Positions 26,367-33,637 of a stretch of 64,000 bases of DNA are shown here, in pieces; position 1 is the first letter of the stretch, and the number at the start of each line of letters is the position of its first letter. The notes under the pieces were generated by a model that ran no database searches, was not told where the DNA came from, and worked only from the letters and a program-made list of their open reading frames with translations. A program made the position numbers and the translations under genes. This DNA is from an uncultured Gemmatimonadota bacterium (GTDB lineage Bacteria; Gemmatimonadota; Gemmatimonadetes; Gemmatimonadales; Gemmatimonadaceae): assembly GCA_903882745.1 (NCBI GenBank), contig CAIRYG010000003.1, positions 248,001 to 312,000 of the forward strand, in the 5' to 3' direction.

Positions 26367-27835
26367 GTGAGTCCCACCATCGCGCGGCCAACGGCGTGCC
26401 GGTCCACGGCCACATCTCGCACAGTGCCAGCGAAACACACCACCATTCGGTCGCTCACACTGAACAGTTCGTCCAAGTCACTGGAATGGATCACCACCGC
26501 AACCCCGGCATCGCGCGCGGCGCGCAGCGCGTCGAGGACCTGCGAGGCAGCGCGGACATCGAGGCCACGGGTGGGATTCTCGACGATCAGCGCCGCGGGT
26601 GCCCCTTCGAGTTCGCGTGCGAGCACAAACTTCTGTTGATTTCCACCCGAGAGCGACGCCATGGAGTTGTGCACGCTGTTCGTGCGAACGTCCTGTGTCC
26701 GCACCCCAGCCTCCGCGCGCGCCGCATACCCTCGCCACGCCAGTGTTCCGCTGGCGGTCCCCGCATCCTTGAGCGCGAAGTTCTCAACGAGCGTCCACGC
26801 ACCGATCACTGCGTCGCGGTGACGATCTTCGGGAACAAAACCGATCTGTGCAGGGCGGGTCGCGCTCCCAGCATACGGCGCGCAGCGCCCCGCCATCACC
26901 CGCAGCAGTTCGAGTTGGCCCGCCCCCTCCACACCAGCGACACCAAGAATCTCACCACCAAACACTCGCACCTTCACACCCTTCAGCCGATCAGTGCCTC
27001 GGCTATCCCGCACCCGCACATCGTCGACGGTGAGCACCGGTACGGCTGAGAGATGCGCGGGAGTGCGAACGTGCGGTGCGGTGAGCGTCGTCGCCTCTCC
27101 AAGAAGTGCAGCCAGCACCTCAATCTCACTCGCATCCTTGGCCGGCACCTGCAGCACCGTGCGGCCGCGGCGTAGCACCGTGATGTCGTCGGCAATCTGG
27201 AGCGCTTCGCGCACCTTGTGGGTGATCAACACCACCGTGCGCCCACTCTCCACGAAGCGACGGAGCCACGCATACAGGTCCTGCGTTTCCTGCGGCGACA
27301 ACACAGCGGTCGGTTCATCGAGAATCAAGACGCGCGCGTCGTGCGAGAGCGCCTTGAGAATCTCGAGGCGCTGTTGTGCGCCTACTGGGAGCTCTCCCGC
27401 GCGTGCCGTAGGGTCGATCGCGAGTCCCGTCTCAGCAACCAGAGCGGCCACGCGCTCAGCGGCTGCCCGTGGATCGAATCCACTGAACATCCCCCCGCGC
27501 CCAAGACTGATGTTCTCGGCGACGGTCATCGCCGGCACGAGCAGGAAATGCTGGTGCACCATACCGACGCCGGCGCGGAGCGCATCGGCACTTGATCGCC
27601 AGACACACAACTGCCCGTCTACCTGGATCGTGCCGGTGTCGGGCTTCGCCATGCCGAACGCCAGGCGCATGAGCGTTGTCTTTCCTGCACCATTCTCGCC
27701 GAGGAGTGCGTGCAGCGTGCCGCGACGCACGTTGAGCGTGGAACGGTCGAGCGCCTGCGTGGCGCCAAACCGTTTGCTGATATCCCGCAGTGAGAGCGCG
27801 AGTGGCGTTGCGTCGGGAGTAGGCGCGCTCACCAC
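26363..27835 (-). CDS. ABC transporter ATP-binding protein, tandem cassette (BMP/nucleoside type)
   Basis: A 490-residue protein with two nucleotide-binding domains. The first has LLGENGAGKTTLM (Walker A), a degenerate signature LPVGAQQRLEILKAL and VLILDEPTAVLSP (Walker B). The second has a degenerate P-loop GVEGAGQLELLRVMAG without the lysine, a good signature SGGNQQKFVLARELEG, and LIVENPTRGLDVRA with N in place of the catalytic Asp-Glu pair. This asymmetry is typical of sugar and nucleoside importers of this class. GTG 27835 or the adjacent GTG 27832 starts it, 21 bases after nif3. Confidence 0.94.
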   Translation of the reverse strand: MVSAPTPDATPLALSLRDISKRFGATQALDRSTLNVRRGTLHALLGENGAGKTTLMRLAFGMAKPDTGTIQVDGQLCVWRSSADALRAGVGMVHQHFLLVPAMTVAENISLGRGGMFSGFDPRAAAERVAALVAETGLAIDPTARAGELPVGAQQRLEILKALSHDARVLILDEPTAVLSPQETQDLYAWLRRFVESGRTVVLITHKVREALQIADDITVLRRGRTVLQVPAKDASEIEVLAALLGEATTLTAPHVRTPAHLSAVPVLTVDDVRVRDSRGTDRLKGVKVRVFGGEILGVAGVEGAGQLELLRVMAGRCAPYAGSATRPAQIGFVPEDRHRDAVIGAWTLVENFALKDAGTASGTLAWRGYAARAEAGVRTQDVRTNSVHNSMASLSGGNQQKFVLARELEGAPAALIVENPTRGLDVRAASQVLDALRAARDAGVAVVIHSSDLDELFSVSDRMVVCFAGTVRDVAVDRHAVGRAMVGLT

Positions 27836-27856
27836 GAGGTGCTCATCACGAGGTGC

Positions 27857-28657
27857 TCACAATCCCGTGGGGGCCGAAATCCAGCTCCACGGAATACCGA
27901 ATGACGTGGTCACGTGATCGGCCAGCGCGCGCACGCCAAGTGTTTCAGTTGCGTAGTGGCCGGCATAAATAATGACGAGCCCCTTCTCGGGGGCGTCGAC
28001 GGCGCTCCAGTGCGGCCCCTCACCCACAATCAACGTATCAACGCCCAGCGCCACCGCCTCGGCGATAGTCGAGTGCCCAGCGCCGGCGCCCGAACAAATC
28101 GCCCAGTGTTTGGTCTGCCGGTTTGGCGACATCGCGCTCGCGATTGCGGTACCGCCGTGGCCGGCGGAGAACGTCTGGCAACGTTCGAGCAATGTCGCGG
28201 TGGGAAGCTCGCTCCGACCACGCACACCGCAGTAAATGTGTTCGTGTTTCGCGAAGCCGCCGTCAGGGACAAGTCCGAGCTCCGCGGCCAACAGCCGCGA
28301 GTTCCCGATCCGTTCGTGCGCGTCGAGCGGGAGGTGCGCCGAATAGAGCGCTACGTCGTGGTCGATGAGCAGGCGCACTCGTTCGAGGTGCGGACCCGTG
28401 AGTGTCTGCAGCCCGCCCCAGAAGAGTCCGTGGTGTACGACTAAGAGGTTTGCCCCTGCGGCAATCGTCTGTTCGATCGTGTGGCGCGAGCAGTCGACGG
28501 CCGCGGCGATCTTGACGATCGGCGCTCGATTTCCGACCTGCACACCGTTCAGCGCCGTTTTGTAGTCAGGCGTGTCTGCGGTGCGGAGCAGTGTGTCGAG
28601 CTCGCGCGCGATCTGCTCTAGGGGAACTCCTGTAACTCCCGCGGGCGTCGTGGTCAC
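27857..28657 (-). CDS. Nif3-like dinuclear metal centre protein (YbgI/DUF34 family)
   Basis: A 266-residue NIF3/DUF34 protein. ALNGVQVGNRAPIVKIAAAVD is the usual N-terminal signature, LLVVHHGLFWGG provides the paired histidines, and GHYATETLGVRAL the C-terminal His/Glu ligands. The family is often reported as a GTP cyclohydrolase I type 2 homologue, but its real activity is unsettled. The GTG start overlaps the TGA of the BMP lipoprotein gene, and the ABC ATPase follows, so it is embedded in a nucleoside-type importer operon. That hints at a role on an imported purine-like compound. Confidence 0.9.
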   Translation of the reverse strand: MTTTPAGVTGVPLEQIARELDTLLRTADTPDYKTALNGVQVGNRAPIVKIAAAVDCSRHTIEQTIAAGANLLVVHHGLFWGGLQTLTGPHLERVRLLIDHDVALYSAHLPLDAHERIGNSRLLAAELGLVPDGGFAKHEHIYCGVRGRSELPTATLLERCQTFSAGHGGTAIASAMSPNRQTKHWAICSGAGAGHSTIAEAVALGVDTLIVGEGPHWSAVDAPEKGLVIIYAGHYATETLGVRALADHVTTSFGIPWSWISAPTGL

Positions 28658-29697
28658 TTGGCTCCAGTGGGCTGCACTGCAGGGGGCAGCACAAAGGTGC
28701 CTGCTTTCATGAGCTGCTGTACCGAGTCGACCCGCGCGCGCATGGCGGCGGGAATCGTCTGCAGGGTTGCGGGGTTCGGGACCCAGCGCACCACATCGGT
28801 TTTCGTGTCGAGCCGCACGACGCGGGGCTGAAAGTTTCCGCCCTTCACTTCGCGGGCCATCACGAGAAATGCGTGTGGCACGTCGATCACCACACTACCC
28901 AGTGTGACACTCGGCGCGACGTTGTTCTGATCGGCGTTCGATCCGATCACCCAAATGCCCTTTCCTTCCTTGGCGGCCTGGAACACACCGAGCCCAGCTG
29001 CGTCGGCGTTCTGGAAGATCACGTCGGCGCCGCGCCCAATCAGCGCGAGTGCCTGTTCTTTCCCCGCGCTCGCGTCATCCCAGTTTCCAATGAAGGCGGT
29101 GACGACTTTGATTTTCGGATTGACAGAGAGCGCGCCCGCCGTGAACGCCGCGAAGCTGGACTTCACTGGCGGCAACTCCGTGCCGCCAATGCATCCCACC
29201 GTTCCTGTCTTCGTGACCGCGGCGGCTGCCATCCCTGCCAGGTAGCTGGGGTCTTCGAAGGCGAATGACATCGCGGCGATGTTTGGCCCCGACGAGTTGC
29301 CACCGGTCGTGATATAGATGGTCTTGGGAAACTCCGGGCCGACGCGCTTGGCGGCATCCTGGAACTCAAACCCATGGCCGATCACCATGGTATACCCCTG
29401 CGCGCCGTACTGGCGGAAGTTTTCCTCAAACTCGGCGGGGGTCTTGGTCTGGATATGACTGACCGCTGCGCCGAGGCTGTCCTTGATGCGCATCAGTCCG
29501 GAATAGGCGCCACCATTCCACGACTGGTCGGTGATCGGCCCTGGTGTCAGGAGGGCAACTTTCATGGCGCCCGCGGTTCCCGCTGCTCCGGATTCCGCGG
29601 CCGGCTTTCCGCCTTTTGTGCCGCCGCAGGCCATGGCGAGCAACGCGACAGTGTTGATAAACCAAACCATTGCACGGCGTGTCATCGTAATATTCAT
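28654..29697 (-). CDS. BMP family nucleoside-binding lipoprotein
   Basis: A 347-residue substrate-binding protein for the downstream ABC importer. The signal MTRRAMVWFINTVALLAMAC ends at a cysteine followed by GGTKGG, a probable lipid anchor. The core shows BMP/PnrA features: VALLTPGPITDQSWNGGAYS, GHGFEFQDAAKRVGPEFP, YLAGMAAAAVTKTGTVGCIG and IGRGADVIFQNADAAGLGVF. ATG 29697 is chosen because it places the signal correctly. First gene of the operon, with a clear -10 and an inverted repeat just upstream. Confidence 0.92.
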   Translation of the reverse strand: MNITMTRRAMVWFINTVALLAMACGGTKGGKPAAESGAAGTAGAMKVALLTPGPITDQSWNGGAYSGLMRIKDSLGAAVSHIQTKTPAEFEENFRQYGAQGYTMVIGHGFEFQDAAKRVGPEFPKTIYITTGGNSSGPNIAAMSFAFEDPSYLAGMAAAAVTKTGTVGCIGGTELPPVKSSFAAFTAGALSVNPKIKVVTAFIGNWDDASAGKEQALALIGRGADVIFQNADAAGLGVFQAAKEGKGIWVIGSNADQNNVAPSVTLGSVVIDVPHAFLVMAREVKGGNFQPRVVRLDTKTDVVRWVPNPATLQTIPAAMRARVDSVQQLMKAGTFVLPPAVQPTGAK

Positions 29698-29732
29698 AAC
29701 TAAAACGTTATCCAGCAACGAGATAATGGTGA

Positions 29733-29779
29733 ATTATAAACAAATGATTGCCATTGGTGCTGGATGTGCATAATGGCAA
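29733..29779 (-). promoter_or_regulatory. Promoter and inverted-repeat operator of the nucleoside importer operon
   Basis: On the minus strand a perfect -10 (TATAAT, 29738-29733) lies about 35 bases before the BMP start. Upstream of it is an inverted repeat, TTGCCATT (29779-29772) and AATGGCAA (29755-29748), separated by 16 bases. No good -35 is visible; the repeat's proximal arm lies roughly at the -25 to -30 region, so a bound factor would act on polymerase directly. The gap is AT-rich compared with the genes around it. Confidence 0.55.
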
Positions 29780-29794
29780 ACGCTTGTGGATTAC

Positions 29795-30205
29795 TTATTC
29801 CTGCGACGGAGCCCCGGTTGATGCCACGAGTTCCGACATCCGCACATGCCCCGTGATCTGTGCCCCTTCCATCACCACGATCGACTTGGTGTCAATGTCG
29901 CCTTGCACCGTCGCGGTTCCCTGAAGCTCGAGCCGATTGGTCGCCCGGACCGATCCGATCACATCGCCGCCAATCACCACCTCATCCGCTTCGACATTCC
30001 CATGAATCGCGCCACCTCGGCCTAACAAGATCTGTCGCGCCCCGATCACCGAGCCGTCCACGCGCCCGTCAATCTTGATAACACCACCGCTCGCGATGTC
30101 GCCACTGATCCGCATCCCCGCGGCGATGATCGACAGTGACGTCTCGGCCATGCGTCCCGCACTTCGCGTGTCACTGGCGGCGCTATCCTTTCCGAAAAGA
30201 GCCAT
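29795..30205 (-). CDS. Bactofilin
   Basis: A 136-residue polymer-forming cytoskeletal protein. The central beta-helix repeats read ISGDIASGGVIKIDGRVDGS, ILLGRGGAIHGNVEADEVVI and GDVIGSVRATNRLELQGTAT, with disordered tails at each end. This is the standard DUF583 architecture. It is the last gene of the parA-parB-coiled-coil-bactofilin set, three bases after the preceding stop. In Myxococcus and Caulobacter, bactofilins scaffold envelope and segregation factors, which fits this context. Confidence 0.95.
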   Translation of the reverse strand: MALFGKDSAASDTRSAGRMAETSLSIIAAGMRISGDIASGGVIKIDGRVDGSVIGARQILLGRGGAIHGNVEADEVVIGGDVIGSVRATNRLELQGTATVQGDIDTKSIVVMEGAQITGHVRMSELVASTGAPSQE

Positions 30206-30208
30206 ACG

Positions 30209-30625
30209 TCACTTCTCCTTGGGATTCTTCTTTGGTGACTTCTGTGCTGGCTCAGCCGGCGTGACGGCGACCTTTGATGCCGTCAGTAAGCGCTGCACCT
30301 GCCCATAGCGATCCTGCAACTCCGCCAGGGTGCGCTGGAGCGTGTCCAACCGTTGTGCGTCCTGCTCGAGATGTGCGATGCGCTGGTTCAGCAACGGAAC
30401 CCGCGCAGATTGCACGGCAAAGTAGCCCCAGCTCAACAGGCCAATCGAAAGAATGGCAAGAAAGAGCTTCGATGTCAGCACACGCAGCGCCTGCACCTGC
30501 CACGGCAGGAGCACCAATGTGCGGTGCGCTAATCCATTCTCGCGCTGCACGTGGATCAACATCGACCCCGAATCACGCGCGAAGATATTTCCGTGGTGCT
30601 GTGCCCCAGATGCGCGCTCACTCAC
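30209..30625 (-). CDS. Single-pass membrane coiled-coil protein between ParB and bactofilin
   Basis: A 138-residue protein of no recognised family. About 50 cytoplasmic residues precede a transmembrane helix (LTSKLFLAILSIGLLSWGYF, about 50-69). A heptad-patterned coiled coil follows (VPLLNQRIAHLEQDAQRLDT onward to about 115), then a Lys/Pro tail. The GTG start overlaps the ParB stop (GTGA), and bactofilin follows after three bases. Topology and context suggest a membrane adaptor between the segregation proteins and the bactofilin scaffold. The coiled coil resembles those preceding M23 peptidase domains, but no peptidase domain is present. Confidence 0.8.
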   Translation of the reverse strand: MSERASGAQHHGNIFARDSGSMLIHVQRENGLAHRTLVLLPWQVQALRVLTSKLFLAILSIGLLSWGYFAVQSARVPLLNQRIAHLEQDAQRLDTLQRTLAELQDRYGQVQRLLTASKVAVTPAEPAQKSPKKNPKEK

Positions 30626-31665
30626 AACGCGTCTCGATTGGCCCCGAGTACGATGTCGAGCACGCGCTCAAGGTCATCGGAGGAGTAGAAGCTGATCCGG
30701 ATCTCCCCTTTTTCCTTGGCCGAGAGATTGATCTTCACCGCTGTCTGCAGCTGCTTGCGGAGCTCTTCTTCGATGCGGGCTACTTCTGGCGGCCGCACCA
30801 CGCCGGCCTTTGGCGCGGCCCCGCCCTTGGTCGCTGCCCGTGCCGTGCCAGCTTCACGCACACGACGTTCGACCTCACGCACATTCAGCCCCTCGGCGAT
30901 AATCGCCTTGGCGAGCTCGACCATACGATGATCGTCGCCGAGTGAGAGGAGTGCGCGCGCGTGGCCGATCGTGAGTTCCCCTTCGCGGACCATGCGTCGG
31001 ACAGTGGACGGGAGCGCGAGCAGGCGCAGTGTGTTGGCGACAGTGGAGCGGTCTTTGCCGACGACATCGGCGACTTCTTGCTGCGTGAGCGAGAACTGCG
31101 AAATCAGTTGCTGATAGCCTTCGCCTTCTTCGATCGGGTTGAGGTCGGCGCGTTGCAGGTTCTCAACGAGGGCGAGTGTGAGCGCGGCCTTGTCATCGGT
31201 TTCGGCGGCGCCGCGCACGATGGCGGGGATTTCCGACCATCCGATGCGCGTGACGGCGCGAAAGCGTCGCTCACCCGCGATCAGTTCGTAGCCCGCGCCC
31301 GCGACCCGCACTGTGACAGGCTGGAGCAGTCCATTCGATCGGATGCTTGCTTCGAGGTCGGCGAGGTCCGCGGCGCTGAACTCTTTGCGTGGCTGGAGCG
31401 GATTCGGGCGAATCAGTGCGAGGGGGAGCGACCGGAGCGCGGAGCGTGGTTCTGCGGCCGGCGTTGGGGCAGGTGCCGCGATCGCAGGTGCCGTTCCCGC
31501 AGGTGGTGCGACCGGTTTTGCAGCCGCCGGCGCGACAGGTGGCGCTGGCACCGTGAGCACCGGAGCGACGGCAGGGGGCGCAGGGGTGGCTGGCACCTGT
31601 GTGTGGCGAGCGGAGAGGAGCGCTTCGAGCCCTCGTCCAAGGCGGCGCGGTTTTTCAGTCGACAT
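30622..31665 (-). CDS. parB: Chromosome partitioning protein ParB (CTPase clamp)
   Basis: A 347-residue ParB/Spo0J. It begins with the ParA-contacting RRLGRGLEALLS, then an unusually long Ala/Pro-rich linker (about 20-75). The CTP-binding ParB domain has IRPNPLQPRKEF and LIAGERRFRAV; the HTH reads LTQQEVADVVGKDRSTVANT. The C-terminal dimerisation part is EIRISFYSSDDLERVLDIVL. It loads at the parS at 32592-32607. parA lies 54 bases upstream and the membrane coiled-coil gene overlaps its stop. Confidence 0.97.
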   Translation of the reverse strand: MSTEKPRRLGRGLEALLSARHTQVPATPAPPAVAPVLTVPAPPVAPAAAKPVAPPAGTAPAIAAPAPTPAAEPRSALRSLPLALIRPNPLQPRKEFSAADLADLEASIRSNGLLQPVTVRVAGAGYELIAGERRFRAVTRIGWSEIPAIVRGAAETDDKAALTLALVENLQRADLNPIEEGEGYQQLISQFSLTQQEVADVVGKDRSTVANTLRLLALPSTVRRMVREGELTIGHARALLSLGDDHRMVELAKAIIAEGLNVREVERRVREAGTARAATKGGAAPKAGVVRPPEVARIEEELRKQLQTAVKINLSAKEKGEIRISFYSSDDLERVLDIVLGANRDAL

Positions 31666-31684
31666 ATTTGTGTGCTCCTGTATA

Positions 31685-31713
31685 CGTAAGTCGTTGGTGT
31701 GTAATAACTTACG
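31685..31713. promoter_or_regulatory. Inverted repeat in the parA-parB gap
   Basis: CGTAAGT (31685-31691) and ACTTACG (31707-31713) are exact inverted repeats 15 bases apart in the 54-base AT-rich gap between parA and parB. It may be a binding site or a weak RNA hairpin affecting the parA:parB ratio. It bears no resemblance to parS. Confidence 0.4.
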
Positions 31714-31719
31714 ATACTT

Positions 31720-32511
31720 TTACGAGGCCCTGTTTCGGCCAATGATGGAGTTGCGTTCGATCAATTCCTTGGCGACACCCATGTAGGCTTGTGCGCCGAC
31801 TGATGCCACGTCGTAGAGGATGATCGGCTTGCCGAAACTTGGGGCTTCGGCGAGTCGCACATTACGCGGGACCACCGCCTGGAAGACCTTGGCACCGAAG
31901 TAATCGCGGGCATCGGCGGCGACCTGACGGGAAAGGTTCAGGCGGGCGTCGTACATGGTGAGCAGTACGCCATCGATGGCGAGGGTTGGATTCACCCCCT
32001 GCTGTACCAGATGGACCGTATTCAGCAGCTGCGAGAGCCCTTCGAGGGCGTAGTACTCGCACTGCAGCGGAATCAGGAGGGCATCCGCTGCTGCGAGCAT
32101 ATTGATCGTGATCAACCCCAGCGACGGGGGGCAATCGATGAGGATGAAGTCGTAGTTCTCGCGCACCGACTCCAGTGCATGGCGCATGGAGTGTTCGCGG
32201 TCGACCCGACTCACCAGCTCAACCTCTGCTGCGGCGAGATCTGGGGTCGCGGGGATGACGTCGAGGTGCTTGAACTGCACTTCGCGCACCGTGGCGGCGA
32301 CAATCGTGGTAGGGTCGAGGAGGACGTCGTAGACCGTGGTCTCGTACGACTCTTTCTCAAGCCCGATGCCGCTCGTAGCATTCCCCTGGGGATCACCATC
32401 AACAAGGAGGACGCGCTGTTCAGCGGCCGCGAGACTAGCGGCGAGATTGACGGCGGTTGTGGTCTTGCCAACCCCACCCTTCTGGTTGGCGATTGCGATA
32501 ACTCGAGCCAC
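31720..32511 (-). CDS. parA: Chromosome partitioning ATPase ParA (Soj type)
   Basis: A 263-residue deviant-Walker ATPase. [20 protein letters not shown] carries the signature lysine and P-loop, [11 protein letters not shown] is Walker A', and [12 protein letters not shown] Walker B. It lacks the N-terminal HTH of plasmid ParA, as in chromosomal Soj. GTG 32511 puts the P-loop directly after the start; the frame is open to 32556. It binds DNA nonspecifically as an ATP dimer and is released by ParB. parS lies 81 bases upstream of the start. Confidence 0.96.
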   Translation of the reverse strand: MARVIAIANQKGGVGKTTTAVNLAASLAAAEQRVLLVDGDPQGNATSGIGLEKESYETTVYDVLLDPTTIVAATVREVQFKHLDVIPATPDLAAAEVELVSRVDREHSMRHALESVRENYDFILIDCPPSLGLITINMLAAADALLIPLQCEYYALEGLSQLLNTVHLVQQGVNPTLAIDGVLLTMYDARLNLSRQVAADARDYFGAKVFQAVVPRNVRLAEAPSFGKPIILYDVASVGAQAYMGVAKELIERNSIIGRNRAS

Positions 32512-32591
32512 GGCGATGTGTTCCGGTAACGGTGAGACGGAGGAGCTCCCCCTCAAGATACCGGCGTGTGGAGGGGAAGGGCAAGGCGGAT

Positions 32592-32607
32592 TGTTTCACG
32601 TGGAACA
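32592..32607 (-). promoter_or_regulatory. parS centromere site
   Basis: The minus strand reads TGTTCCACGTGAAACA, an exact match to the ParB-binding consensus TGTTNCACGTGAAACA. Symmetry extends outward to about 20 bases. It lies between the parA start and the SIMPL gene, outside coding sequence. This is the only consensus parS I found in the window; more copies near oriC would be expected beyond it or in degenerate form. Confidence 0.95.
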
Positions 32608-32638
32608 ATCCGACGCAAAGCCACCCCTCCCATACACC

Positions 32639-33385
32639 TCAGCGGGGGATAAAGCCCCAGCGACCGCTCACGGTAGCGCTCACGGTGATCATTCCCTCGG
32701 CAACTGGCATTGGCGCGGAGGCCCGGGAGGCAAAGGAGAGCGCCGGAGCACCGTACATTCGGACCATATCGGGCTGTGCATTGAGTTCAATGAGACCGCC
32801 GAGTGTTCCGCCGGCAGCAAGCGCCATGGATTCGGCCTCCCCACGGGACTTGGTCACGGCAAGCACCAATGCCTGCCGTCGAGCCTCTGGTTCCTTGGAG
32901 GAGCTGAAGCGGAGCCCCTGGATACCTGTGGCCTCCCCAGAGAGGCCGGCATCAACAACAGAGCCCACCTGGTCGATCCGCAACACTTCGACTCGAATCG
33001 AGCTGACGGCCACATACCCCGAGACTCGCTGGCGCTGGCCGGGGGCGGGGTTTGAATACTCGGGATTGATCTGTAGGGATGCGGTCTGGAGCTGATCCGC
33101 ACCGATTCCAAGGGCGCGCAGCGTGTCCAACACCTGCTTCTGGCGTCGCGCAGTCTCACTCCCGGCCTTCGAGGCGGTCACGCCTCGACTTTCCACGCTG
33201 AGGGTCAGGGTGGCTCGGTCTGGACGTAGCTCGACCTCGCCCGTTGCTGAGCTGTTGAGCTGTGGAGCTTTGAGTGATGGCGTTCCTGCACCAGTCTGCC
33301 CATCCTGCGCGCGCGCAGCCGAACCGCTACCAAGGATGAGTACGGATCCGACGACTACGCTGAACCACCCCGAAAGACGGTGCAT
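32639..33385 (-). CDS. SIMPL domain (DUF541) periplasmic protein
   Basis: A 248-residue exported protein. The signal peptide (WFSVVVGSVLILGSGSAARA) is followed by a SIMPL domain: SSATGEVELRPDRATLTLSV, the KQVLDTLRALGIGADQLQTA helix, and the repeated half near EARRQALVLAVTKSRGEAES. ATG 33385 is preferred since GGAG lies five bases upstream; GTG 33391 is two codons earlier. Family members sit in the periplasm or outer membrane (E. coli YggE) and relate to stress tolerance, without known biochemistry. parS and parA follow on the same strand. Confidence 0.88.
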   Translation of the reverse strand: MHRLSGWFSVVVGSVLILGSGSAARAQDGQTGAGTPSLKAPQLNSSATGEVELRPDRATLTLSVESRGVTASKAGSETARRQKQVLDTLRALGIGADQLQTASLQINPEYSNPAPGQRQRVSGYVAVSSIRVEVLRIDQVGSVVDAGLSGEATGIQGLRFSSSKEPEARRQALVLAVTKSRGEAESMALAAGGTLGGLIELNAQPDMVRMYGAPALSFASRASAPMPVAEGMITVSATVSGRWGFIPR

Positions 33386-33571
33386 CTCCACTCCGTTGTA
33401 ATAGTTCTATTGTGTTACTAATAGTGCCGAAATAAACGCATAGTGCTACTAATACGCCCCGCGGGTGCTCGGGCGCGGCTCGCATATCATCGTACACCTG
33501 AGGAGCCACAATGGGGGACGCTTCTCGATCTGAGCGCTGCGAGACGCGGCGAGTTTGTGTGACCGAAGCCA

Positions 33572-33631
33572 CGAGACACTGCGAGACACTGCGAGACGCT
33601 GTGAGACTCCGTGAAACTCCGCGAACCCTAC
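33572..33631 (+). repeat. Degenerate 10-bp tandem repeat
   Basis: Six consecutive 10-base units: CGAGACACTG twice, then CGAGACGCTG, TGAGACTCCG, TGAAACTCCG and CGAACCCTAC, decaying rightward. It lies in the 250-base gap between the SIMPL gene start and the 3' end of the GT-C-type gene. The same gap also holds two similar copies of a TACTAAT core (33416-33421 and 33445-33451 region). A plus-strand ORF running through it (33511-33768) has AGGAG upstream, but it is antisense to the GT-C gene and low complexity, so I do not call it. Confidence 0.75.
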
Positions 33632-33637
33632 GGCGCC

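Noticed and set aside
29785-29793. TGTGGATTA near the bactofilin stop as a DnaA box
   Set aside because: One mismatch from consensus and isolated from other boxes; could be chance.
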